IMG/VR virus record: IMGVR_UViG_3300044655_000707
Coordinates: 1 to 33,235 of that record
Length of the DNA: 33,235 bases
Strand: one strand, 5' to 3'
Source: a virus
The translations under genes were made by a program, and so were the position numbers. Positions 25,379 to 32,626 of this stretch are shown here, one piece after another. The notes beneath the pieces are model-generated. The model saw only the letters and a program-made list of their open reading frames with translations, was not told the DNA's origin and did not search any database. How positions within the stretch are numbered: the stretch's first letter is position 1; the number at the start of each line of letters is the position of its first letter.

Positions 25379-26383
25379 TTATATTTCTTTATTGAATACA
25401 CGCATCAATGAATTAACTCTATTTAAATATGTGTGACTGTCTTTGACAAAATTCATTTGATTTTTTATATAATCATAGTCTTTTAATTTTGATAAAGATA
25501 TATCTAATAATTCTTCTTCATTATCTGAATATAAAACATTATCACCAAATAATTCATATACTGCTTTAGAATTGGTTATACCAAGTTGTCCATAACTTAT
25601 ATTTTTAAATATTCTGCAAGGAATATATCCTATTTTTTTATGGTTTGATCCAGTATCTATTTGTCCATTTACCATAGAACGATTAGCTGACCCTCTTATA
25701 TCTGGAGCAATAAATGACTTTTGAGTATATGTTTTTGCATCTTCCCAACTTAAAGGGTTTGACCAAGGATCATTGTGATGAAACCCTATTCCATGTTTAC
25801 TAAGATTGTTAATAAATTTATTTATTTCTCTATAATTACTTTCAGCTATTGAGCCAATCCAATGTATTACATTGTCTCGGTTTATATAAACATCATCATA
25901 ATTAAATTCGTGAGGTAATAAATCAGTAGCCCAACTTAAATAAAGTGCTTCATAATCTTTTATTCCTTTTTTATATTTGTCAGATAATACTGAATCATTT
26001 GCATTTTTTTCATAAAAAGAAACTTCATCTAATTTTAATAATTTTGATTTATCTACTATAATTGAATAATTACAATCATTTATTTCAGAAACATTAAATC
26101 TAATATCAATTAATCTTGCACCCTTTAAAATATATTTTTCTGGATTTACGCATATATGAACAAAATAAGTTGATGTTTCATTAATTGGAATATTTTTTTC
26201 AGCATACCCTTCTGTAATAAAAAGACAATTTGAATAATCAAAATCTATAGGATATGATTCATCGTTAAACCAATGAACATCATATCCTAAATGTTTGAAT
26301 GTTTTGTACCATGCACCATGTATATACGAGTGGGTATGGCTGTGTAGTGGATATCCCCAAATAATAACTTTTTGTTTAAACAT
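25379..26383 (-). CDS. GT-B-like glycosyltransferase (putative)
   Basis: The N-terminal part has VIIWGYPLHSHTHSYIHGAW (about 6-25), which resembles the first strand and loop of GT-B enzymes. The C-terminal half, with IGYIPCRIFKNISYGQLGIT followed by NSKAVYELFGDNVLYSD, resembles the donor-binding half of CgeB/family-1-like transferases. There a conserved R or K, a GQ.G turn and a late acidic residue bind the nucleotide sugar. The ATG at 26383 has AGGA 6 bases upstream and overlaps the upstream stop (ATGTTTAA). The more distal ATG would overlap by 38 bases. The family is not certain. Confidence 0.6.
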   Translation of the reverse strand: MFKQKVIIWGYPLHSHTHSYIHGAWYKTFKHLGYDVHWFNDESYPIDFDYSNCLFITEGYAEKNIPINETSTYFVHICVNPEKYILKGARLIDIRFNVSEINDCNYSIIVDKSKLLKLDEVSFYEKNANDSVLSDKYKKGIKDYEALYLSWATDLLPHEFNYDDVYINRDNVIHWIGSIAESNYREINKFINNLSKHGIGFHHNDPWSNPLSWEDAKTYTQKSFIAPDIRGSANRSMVNGQIDTGSNHKKIGYIPCRIFKNISYGQLGITNSKAVYELFGDNVLYSDNEEELLDISLSKLKDYDYIKNQMNFVKDSHTYLNRVNSLMRVFNKEI

Positions 26384-27086
26384 ATTGTTCCTTATATTGA
26401 TGCACAAGAGCATGATCCGAATTCATCCAATTTGGATTTCTCCGGTATTCTGTAAGTTGTTGATTAACAGTAACTTTTTTTCCACATACAAAATAAATAA
26501 GAACTAATAGTTGATCCATTGATCCATATCCAAAATTGTATTTTTTTCCAGATAAATTTTTAACAATATAATCATGATCTTCATTTATAAATTTTTTAAT
26601 TAAATCAAATTTATTAAGTAATATTTCCGTATTTAAAACAGTTCCACCACAAGCATTATACCAATTTATATTTGGAAATACATTGTATTTTTTACTTAAA
26701 TAATCTAAAACTTCATTTGGAATTATATTTCCTGGAGAATCAACACCAGCCAAATCTATATTTGTATCTAAATTAAATTTTTTTCTACATAATACATCAT
26801 CTTCCATCAATAAAAGATATTCAGATGATGAATTTATAGCACATGTTTTTAATCTGTTTATTATTTGATGTGCTTGATCTACTGTATAATAATCCATACC
26901 AATATTGTTTTTTTCAAAAATATAATTACAAGAATATTTTTTTGCTATTTCACTAAAATCTTCTCCTCCATCAGATACTAGATAATAGTCTATATTAGGA
27001 TTATGTTGTTTAAAATTTTTAATAGCAAATTCTGTTGCTTTTTTATTATTAAAACATTGATGATAAACTGTTAATTTTTTACTCAT
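26376..27086 (-). CDS. GT2-like (GT-A fold) glycosyltransferase
   Basis: A single GT-A-like domain. TVYHQCFNNKKATEFAIKNF (6-25) opens the nucleotide-binding half, YYLVSDGGEDFSEIA (34-48) follows, and LLLMEDDVLCRKKF (91-104) carries an ED-D-type metal-binding motif. NACGGTVLN and GYGSMDQLL in the second half could form the acceptor side. It starts immediately after the upstream stop (TAA then ATG), so it is coupled. It probably adds one sugar in a short glycan; donor and acceptor are unknown. Confidence 0.7.
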   Translation of the reverse strand: MSKKLTVYHQCFNNKKATEFAIKNFKQHNPNIDYYLVSDGGEDFSEIAKKYSCNYIFEKNNIGMDYYTVDQAHQIINRLKTCAINSSSEYLLLMEDDVLCRKKFNLDTNIDLAGVDSPGNIIPNEVLDYLSKKYNVFPNINWYNACGGTVLNTEILLNKFDLIKKFINEDHDYIVKNLSGKKYNFGYGSMDQLLVLIYFVCGKKVTVNQQLTEYRRNPNWMNSDHALVHQYKEQYV

Positions 27087-27857
27087 TTAAAATCTTGGAA
27101 CCTCTACAATTAAGTTATCTGAAATGGCTACAATTTCAAAATGATCTAATATTGTCTTGTGTATCATTTCGTTTGACCATGCTCCATTTTTATTTTTCAT
27201 ACATTTTTTTAAAATTGTGTCGAAAACTGAAAACACACCCATAAAAACATCCATATTACTAGAATTACTAAAATTTATCCAATCTGCAACCATATTATCT
27301 GGTTGGTTTAATATTCCTGTGTAATATAAAAAATTGCTATCGTAATTTTCAAAAATTATTTTATTATGTAATATACAATCTGATCTAATTCTGATTACAT
27401 AATCATATTTAAAATTATTTAAAAATTCATATTCTTTTTTAAGCAGACAAACTTGATTCATGCTATAAAAGTTTGATAAAGTATTATTGATCATTCTACT
27501 TCTATAGTTTGGTTCGTTATTTTCTTTCCAGTGTCTAGTCCAATTTATCAATTCGCCAGTATCTCTATAACAATACTCTGTTTTTATTGAATCATCTATA
27601 AATGTTTTGCTTTTTTCTACTTTATATAATTTTGGATTATAAATTTTAATTGCGTCATCAATAGCATTTATATCAATTCTTTGGTTAATCCATTCACCAT
27701 TTCCTCCATATTTATATGGTTTTGTAATCAAATTTTCATCAAACCAAAAATGAAAAAAACTATCTACATCATAATTATTACAAATATTTTTTAAAATATA
27801 TGGTGAAACTTCTTTTATAAATCTTGGTTGCCCTGATAGACATAATGCAATTTTCAT
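27087..27857 (-). CDS. Putative glycosyltransferase-like protein (paralogue of 28561-29292)
   Basis: I chose the ATG at 27857, 2 bases after the methyltransferase stop, so that the protein starts MKIALCLSGQPRFIKEVSPY. The longer frame from 27896 would overlap by 37 bases and adds an unrelated leader. Key segments are DVDSFFHFWFDEN and YDYVIRIRSDCILHNKIIF, the latter having an R-x-D-C-type acidic motif. The same three segments occur in order in the gene at 28561-29292 (IAICYKGLLR, NIDIFCHTWDTN, YDLVCVLRPDILFYN). The pair therefore belongs to one family of presumed GT-A surface-glycan enzymes of phages and marine bacteria. No CAZy family is assigned with confidence. Confidence 0.6.
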   Translation of the reverse strand: MKIALCLSGQPRFIKEVSPYILKNICNNYDVDSFFHFWFDENLITKPYKYGGNGEWINQRIDINAIDDAIKIYNPKLYKVEKSKTFIDDSIKTEYCYRDTGELINWTRHWKENNEPNYRSRMINNTLSNFYSMNQVCLLKKEYEFLNNFKYDYVIRIRSDCILHNKIIFENYDSNFLYYTGILNQPDNMVADWINFSNSSNMDVFMGVFSVFDTILKKCMKNKNGAWSNEMIHKTILDHFEIVAISDNLIVEVPRF

Positions 27858-27859
27858 TT

Positions 27860-28564
27860 TTAAATTGTTTCTTTTTGTATAAACATTGTCGGACATAAAC
27901 AGTCTATTGAATTCATTTTAATGTGTTTATCTTTAAAAAACCTATCAACCCCTTTTGATTCTGACCAATTGTGGTATGCATACTCATCAAAAACTACAAT
28001 GCCATTTAAACTAATTCTATCCCAGAATTGGCATAATACATCATATGTTGGGGCTTCTAAATCCAAATCCATATACAATAAAGAAATTTTTAAACCAGGT
28101 CTTGATTTTAGATATTCTTCTGATGTATGAGATACATCACCAGCAATCAATTCAAAATCCTTTTTATCAAAACCATACGATAATATTTGATCACCTAAAT
28201 TAGAAGAAAACTCTTTTTTGTGTTCAAACTCTCTTTGTTTAAACAAAACTTCCATTGCCTCTTTATCTTGACCACTTAAACTATTAATTAATTCATTTGA
28301 ATTAAAAAAATCAAATCCCAATACTTTTTTATATGAATTTGGCATTAATAATTTTTTTAATTTTAAAAATGTCAATAACCCAGTTCCTTTAAATACACCA
28401 CATTCAATAATATCTCCGGGGACATTTTTAACTTTATCTAATAATAAACTACGCATTACTAACTTATTAAAAATTTTTGTGTCTTCACTCAAAATAAAAT
28501 TATTAAAATCTGAATATAAATTTTTATTAGTTTGTACTAGTTCTATGTCTTGTAGATTTATCAA
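27860..28564 (-). CDS. TylF/MycF-type sugar O-methyltransferase
   Basis: Macrocin-O-methyltransferase family features are present. The SAM-binding DIIECGVFKGTGLLTF (51-66) is followed by VLGFDFFNS (81-89) and the metal and substrate region LLYMDLDLEAPTYDVL (162-177). FDEYAYHNW (192-200) and GVDRFF close the domain. Such enzymes O-methylate deoxysugar hydroxyls in a Mg-dependent reaction, so the likely role is capping or modifying a sugar of the glycan. The start is TTG at 28564 in a TTGA overlap with the upstream stop, with AAGGA 5 bases upstream. The next Met is at residue 37, inside the fold region, so the TTG start is preferred. Confidence 0.82.
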   Translation of the reverse strand: MINLQDIELVQTNKNLYSDFNNFILSEDTKIFNKLVMRSLLLDKVKNVPGDIIECGVFKGTGLLTFLKLKKLLMPNSYKKVLGFDFFNSNELINSLSGQDKEAMEVLFKQREFEHKKEFSSNLGDQILSYGFDKKDFELIAGDVSHTSEEYLKSRPGLKISLLYMDLDLEAPTYDVLCQFWDRISLNGIVVFDEYAYHNWSESKGVDRFFKDKHIKMNSIDCLCPTMFIQKETI

Positions 28565-29292
28565 ATTGTTCCTTCTGGTTTGAATACCGTGTGTATAGTA
28601 GACAACATATTTATTTCGATATTACTTTGATTTAAATGTGATCCAAATAATACTTCTGGTATTAAAGGTTTCTTTTGTTTAAAATATAATCCAGATACAT
28701 TTAAAAATGTCTCACAATATGTTTTTATAACTTCTGGTTTAGAAATTGCAATATGATCTATTATTGCGTTTTTACAATTTAATAAATCATCTGTTTTTTC
28801 AAACCATGAAATATTTATTTTTTCATAAATTAATTCATAAAAATTTATAGAATTGTAAAAAAGTATGTCCGGTCTCAACACACAAACTAGATCATATTTT
28901 TTATTATTTATTTGAGAATACAGATCACACAATATATATGATTGTTGTGTGGAATATAAATGGCTCAAAATATTAAATGGTTTCGAATGCAATACTATAT
29001 TATGTGATTCTACAAATTTTAAATTTTGTGAATGTAAATTATCATTTATTTTACCATCAAAAAATATAGAATCGTATGGATGATTATTAAAATTTTTAAA
29101 TTCCTCTTTAAAAATAAATTTACATTCTGGTAAATTTTTTACAAAATTATAAGTTACATCATTATTTGTGTCCCATGTATGACAAAATATATCAATATTA
29201 TTATCCCCAAATAAAAATTTTTTATGATTATCAAAAGTGCGATCTATAGTTCTCAATAGACCTTTATAACATATAGCTATATTTAATTTCAT
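28561..29292 (-). CDS. Putative glycosyltransferase-like protein
   Basis: The 243-residue protein begins MKLNIAICYKGLLRTIDRTF and includes NIDIFCHTWDTNND and YDLVCVLRPDILFYN. It shares these landmarks with the product of 27087-27857, suggesting an old duplication within the cluster. The R-P-D-I segment occupies the place of a GT-A acidic motif. The sequence is very rich in Asn, Ile, Lys and Phe, in line with the extreme AT bias here. The ATG at 29292 forms an ATGA overlap with the upstream GDPD-like gene. A glycan-related transferase is inferred from the paralogue and context. The reaction is unknown. Confidence 0.55.
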   Translation of the reverse strand: MKLNIAICYKGLLRTIDRTFDNHKKFLFGDNNIDIFCHTWDTNNDVTYNFVKNLPECKFIFKEEFKNFNNHPYDSIFFDGKINDNLHSQNLKFVESHNIVLHSKPFNILSHLYSTQQSYILCDLYSQINNKKYDLVCVLRPDILFYNSINFYELIYEKINISWFEKTDDLLNCKNAIIDHIAISKPEVIKTYCETFLNVSGLYFKQKKPLIPEVLFGSHLNQSNIEINMLSTIHTVFKPEGTI

Positions 29293-29729
29293 GCGTTTAA
29301 TAACCTATTATAATATAAAATATAATCAGTACAAATTCCAAAATATTTTTTATTTAAAATTTTTTTATCTTTATTTAAAACAACAGTTATTCCGTTTTTT
29401 ATAAATGCATTTGGAAAACACCATGGAATATTTTTATTTGTTAAAGTCAATTTGTCATTTTGGTGCCAAAAACAATGTATATTATTTTTTAACATTTTAT
29501 CCATAGCTTTAATATTTTTTGCATGACACCAAAACTTTTTATTTGTTAAAAAAGTTTTGTTTATTTTGTATAATGGTTCATCATGTCCCAAATAAAAACT
29601 GTTTTTATAAAACCACACATCTATCTCTACATCATACCCTTTATTTAAAGCTAACAAAATATATTCTGGACTATTTTCTAATACAGGATCTGAACCATTT
29701 AAATTACCTCTATGTGATACCAGCAACAT
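29289..29729 (-). CDS. Short GDPD/PI-PLC-like TIM-barrel protein
   Basis: Motifs of glycerophosphodiester phosphodiesterase-like enzymes are present: VSHRGN (4-9), ENSPEYILLAL (18-28), DVEIDVWF (33-40), LGHDEP (47-52) and H69 in WCHAKN. The His and acidic residues fit the usual metal and catalytic set. At 146 residues it is about half to two thirds of a normal GDPD (230-250), so the last barrel strands are missing or very short. It occurs next to nucleotidyltransferase and HAD genes, suggesting it handles a phosphodiester-linked polyol or sugar. This form may be a natural small family and not a truncation: the ends are clean, with the start 2 bases after one gene and an ATGA overlap with the next. 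Confidence 0.7.
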   Translation of the reverse strand: MLLVSHRGNLNGSDPVLENSPEYILLALNKGYDVEIDVWFYKNSFYLGHDEPLYKINKTFLTNKKFWCHAKNIKAMDKMLKNNIHCFWHQNDKLTLTNKNIPWCFPNAFIKNGITVVLNKDKKILNKKYFGICTDYILYYNRLLNA

Positions 29730-29731
29730 GA

Positions 29732-30454
29732 TTAATTTGCCTTATAATTGTTTATAAAATAATTAAGATCTTCTGGTGTACCTATTCCCCACATTTTGTG
29801 TACGTAGAATGGTATTAATGTTTTTTTATTGTTAATTAGTTCATTGTAAACCGGTGCTATATAAAATTCATTATTAACTCTTATATTTTTTTCAATCATT
29901 TTTTCTGCGTAACTTACAAAATCTTTTCCTTTTCTATACCAATATATTCCACATGTAGCAATATTTGATATTGGGTTTTTTTCTGCTACTTCTGTAACCA
30001 TTCCGATATCATTTATCTTTACAAATGACCATTTCGGATGTACAGCATTAAAAGAAAAAACAATTGAATCCACTGTAGTCAATAGTTTTAAATAATTAAA
30101 ATTTTCTTTTGAATACTCTACAATCTGATCAGAGTTTGCAATCAATAAATCATCGTCATTGTTAATAAATTCTTTAGCTAATAGTGCAGTACATGCTGCA
30201 CCTTCTGTCAATTTATCTACAACAACAATTTTGCAATTATTGTTAGTAATTTGTTTTAATAAAAATTTTAAACCAGAATATTTTTCTATATGTTCTTTTC
30301 TAACCAAAAATATATACTCTGCAGAAAAATTTAAATTTTCAACAATATTTTGTATCATAGGTTTACCATTAACCTCTATTAAAGGTTTTGGAAACGTATA
30401 TCCTTCTTTAGCAAATCTGCTTCCCTCTCCTGCCATTGGTATTAATATTTTCAT
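29732..30454 (-). CDS. Sugar nucleotidyltransferase (NTP_transferase family)
   Basis: The N-terminal MKILIPMAGEGSRFAKEGYT (1-20), then FPKPLIEVNGKPMI (21-34), is the nucleotide-binding signature with the G-x-G-x-R loop and PKPL lysine (K23). ANSDQ (106-110) holds the metal-binding Asp, and GIYWYRKG plus NNEFYIAPVYN (194-204) complete the sugar site. At 240 residues it contains the catalytic domain only. It activates a sugar phosphate or polyol phosphate to its NDP form. The HAD enzyme encoded immediately upstream (stop and ATG adjacent) is a likely pathway partner. The exact sugar cannot be read. Confidence 0.85.
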   Translation of the reverse strand: MKILIPMAGEGSRFAKEGYTFPKPLIEVNGKPMIQNIVENLNFSAEYIFLVRKEHIEKYSGLKFLLKQITNNNCKIVVVDKLTEGAACTALLAKEFINNDDDLLIANSDQIVEYSKENFNYLKLLTTVDSIVFSFNAVHPKWSFVKINDIGMVTEVAEKNPISNIATCGIYWYRKGKDFVSYAEKMIEKNIRVNNEFYIAPVYNELINNKKTLIPFYVHKMWGIGTPEDLNYFINNYKAN

Positions 30455-31069
30455 TTAAATACTTTCTATAAAATTTATATAATTTTTTAATGTTGTATCA
30501 GTAGCATTGTTAACAATCCAAATATTTTTTACACATGATTGTTTTGCAGACTGTATTCCATTTGGTGAATCTTCTACACACATAGAAGTTAATGGATCGG
30601 CATTTAATTGTTTAATAGCAAAATTATAACAATCCGGATTTGGTTTATTATTAACAACATCACTATTTGTAACAAGTAAATCAATAAATTCTATTTGTCC
30701 TGTTTTTATTAACATTAACTCAGCTGTAGTTTTAATAGAATTGGTAACACAAGCAATTTTTATATTAGAATTTTTTAAATGTTTATGCAATTCTATTTTT
30801 TCTGGCATTAATTTTGCTTGATTTGAAATAATATCTAATGTTATTTCTTGTTTTAATTTTTCAATTTCTTCTGAAATTGAAACATCTAATCCTAATAATT
30901 TTAATTTTATTTTTGTTGGCAATCCATTATATTTTTTAATATGATCTTCTCTATTAATTTGAAATCCAACTTTTTTTTGTAAAGCTATATTTAAAGCATC
31001 ATAATGCCAATCACACGCATCAACTAAAACTCCATCTAAATCAAATAATACAAAATTTATTTTTTTCAT
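30455..31069 (-). CDS. HAD-superfamily sugar phosphatase/phosphomutase-like
   Basis: The motifs are FDLDGVLVD (9-17, nucleophile D10 and D12), CVTNS (107-111), the NKPNPDCY lysine (K142) and CVEDSPNG (164-171). A helical cap of beta-phosphoglucomutase type lies between motifs I and II. At 204 residues it is a normal size for the subfamily. It would dephosphorylate or isomerise a sugar phosphate feeding the nucleotidyltransferase that follows directly. A 51-base AT-rich gap with TAATAATAAAAAAATGGG separates it from the fucosyltransferase-like gene, the only non-trivial gap in the cluster. No clear ribosome binding site is visible. Confidence 0.85.
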   Translation of the reverse strand: MKKINFVLFDLDGVLVDACDWHYDALNIALQKKVGFQINREDHIKKYNGLPTKIKLKLLGLDVSISEEIEKLKQEITLDIISNQAKLMPEKIELHKHLKNSNIKIACVTNSIKTTAELMLIKTGQIEFIDLLVTNSDVVNNKPNPDCYNFAIKQLNADPLTSMCVEDSPNGIQSAKQSCVKNIWIVNNATDTTLKNYINFIESI

Positions 31070-31120
31070 AAATTAACCCATTTTTTTATTATTAACAACC
31101 ATATCATTTAGTTTGTTTGT

Positions 31121-31909
31121 TCATAGTATAATCCACTCTTTACAATAAATGTCAGACCAATTTTTTGGAGCACTTGGTGCAGACCCAAACCACTTTGAAG
31201 GTGCGATAGTTTTCTTAGAATCACTCAACCAAGATCCCCACCAACTAAAAGAACTGTTAGCAATAATATGATAATTGCATAAAGTCATCAAACACATATC
31301 AACATACTTATCATTACTTTCAGTAAATACAACTTTACGATTTAACGATTTAAAAAATTCAGTTGCCTCTGGAATATCATCACTAAAGACATAAATTAAA
31401 ATATCATCAGGCAATAACTTCAGTGCTTCTGCATAATATTCTAAAGAACAAATTGGATGATTGTCTTGCAACTGAACATAATCACCTAATCTTAGATGTA
31501 TCGATATAGTTGGTAACCTTGTTAACGAACGAATATCTACTGCTTGCTTATAAATTCTATCATTAAAAGCAAATTCTTTTAATAATTGTTCTCTATAATC
31601 TACAAAATATTTTTCACTTTGAAAATAACCAGTAATATCCGTATTATCTTGGATTCCAAAAATACCAGCATTATATGTAAACTGACGTTCCTGAGCTTTA
31701 TTTAAAGCAGCATAATCACTACTATCAGCTGCAGATAGATTTGAAAAACATTCAGGTAAACAAAAATTATAGTATTCATTATTAGTTTTTAACTTATATG
31801 GAACACCAAATTGATATTTTCTAGTTTTAGCAATAGAATATAATGTAGCATATTGAAACATCTGATTTCCAAATCTACCATTTGTTCCAATTCTATTATA
31901 TGTAATCAT
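31121..31909 (-). CDS. Family GT11 glycosyltransferase (alpha-1,2-fucosyltransferase-like)
   Basis: GT11 motifs are GRFGNQMFQYA (11-21), GYFQSEKYF (94-102), HLRLGDYV (138-145, the HxRxGDY donor motif), FSDD (176-179) and NSSFSWWGSWL (218-228). At 262 residues it is close to bacterial family members (about 280-300). The family transfers fucose from GDP-fucose in alpha-1,2 linkage. No GDP-fucose synthesis genes are in the window, so the donor would come from the host or from genes outside. The start overlaps the GT25 stop by ATGA. Base composition is less AT-extreme than the genes that follow it. Confidence 0.9.
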   Translation of the reverse strand: MITYNRIGTNGRFGNQMFQYATLYSIAKTRKYQFGVPYKLKTNNEYYNFCLPECFSNLSAADSSDYAALNKAQERQFTYNAGIFGIQDNTDITGYFQSEKYFVDYREQLLKEFAFNDRIYKQAVDIRSLTRLPTISIHLRLGDYVQLQDNHPICSLEYYAEALKLLPDDILIYVFSDDIPEATEFFKSLNRKVVFTESNDKYVDMCLMTLCNYHIIANSSFSWWGSWLSDSKKTIAPSKWFGSAPSAPKNWSDIYCKEWIIL

Positions 31910-32541
31910 AGATACGCTGAATCCCTATCTTCTAGTGTATTATCAGTAAAGTGTTGCCACTTGTTAGCTGAATCTCTATTATCTGATTGATAAAAAAATG
32001 GTTTATTTGGTGTATACACTTTAGTTTGAAACTGCAATGATGCTGCCCCTACATCCCATGGTTGTTTTAAATCATGGATACAATGCTTGGCTATACGAGA
32101 CATATAATCTCTATAGATGGGTGTTACATATAAAATCGCATGAGTGGCTAGTATTCCACCTATTCTCATATATTCTGGTGTATATCGCTTAGTTTGATAA
32201 CCACGATTACCACTAGAAATACCAAGGTAAATGCCATCTGTATCGTCTGGAATATCCATAATTGGATTAAATGAATCTGTAAATTCTGCGTCATCTTCTA
32301 AAATTAGAAGTGGCGTTGTATACTGCACATCATCCAAAATATCAATATGGGATTGTGCACAGCCAACATAATGTGCATTACTTGGTATAGTGCCTTCGGG
32401 AGCTGGAATGATTCTAGCAGATTTTCTATAAGTATGTTTAAACCCATACTTTAGAAGATTGTCTTGCATAATTTCAGCATTTTTAGTTGCTGAATCCAAA
32501 TTAATCCATACGACTGGAATTTCACGTAAATCAATAATCAT
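31906..32541 (-). CDS. Family GT25-like glycosyltransferase
   Basis: PVVWINLDSATKNAEIM (9-25) resembles the opening strand of LPS beta-1,4-galactosyltransferase-type GT25 enzymes (V.NL....R). GCAQSHIDIL (60-69) equals the G...SH... motif, and LLILEDDAEF (78-87) is the E-D-D metal motif. At 211 residues it lacks extra domains. It is the first gene of the 14-gene glycan operon. Its ATG at 32541 follows GAGG with a 4-base spacer, within a very short predicted leader of 8 bases. Confidence 0.82.
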   Translation of the reverse strand: MIIDLREIPVVWINLDSATKNAEIMQDNLLKYGFKHTYRKSARIIPAPEGTIPSNAHYVGCAQSHIDILDDVQYTTPLLILEDDAEFTDSFNPIMDIPDDTDGIYLGISSGNRGYQTKRYTPEYMRIGGILATHAILYVTPIYRDYMSRIAKHCIHDLKQPWDVGAASLQFQTKVYTPNKPFFYQSDNRDSANKWQHFTDNTLEDRDSAYL

Positions 32542-32555
32542 ATAACCTCGTGTTA

Positions 32556-32583
32556 AATATAATACAACTTATAAAGATGTCAA
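32556..32583 (-). promoter_or_regulatory. Sigma70-like promoter of the glycan operon
   Basis: TTGACA (32583-32578), a 16-base spacer and TATATT (32561-32556) read on the minus strand. Predicted start is near 32549, so the mRNA would begin GAGGTTAT directly before the ATG, with the Shine-Dalgarno site at its extreme 5' end. It is back to back with the uvsY promoter. Confidence 0.7.
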
Positions 32584-32585
32584 GA

Positions 32586-32592
32586 TATTTAG
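32586..32592 (-). promoter_or_regulatory. Possible late element (CTAAATA) between divergent promoters
   Basis: CTAAATA on the minus strand lies in the 9 bases between the two -35 boxes. If used by gp55 it would start transcription near 32580 with a leader of about 39 bases to the GT25 gene, giving late expression of the glycan operon. Chance occurrence in AT-rich DNA cannot be excluded. Confidence 0.35.
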
Positions 32593-32620
32593 TTGACATT
32601 TTCTTGACTTCTACTATACT
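32593..32620 (+). promoter_or_regulatory. Sigma70-like early promoter of uvsY
   Basis: TTGACA (32593-32598), a 16-base spacer and TATACT (32615-32620). The ATG of uvsY begins 7 bases after the -10 box, the canonical +1 position, and no Shine-Dalgarno site lies between. A second TTGACT at 32604-32609 is too close to the -10 box to serve as a -35. Confidence 0.8.
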
Positions 32621-32626
32621 GTCTTT

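Noticed and set aside
27858-27896. Longer N terminus (start at 27896) for the glycan protein at 27087-27857
   Set aside because: It would overlap the methyltransferase gene by 37 bases. The conserved MKIALCLSGQPR start lies at 27857, 2 bases after that gene's stop.
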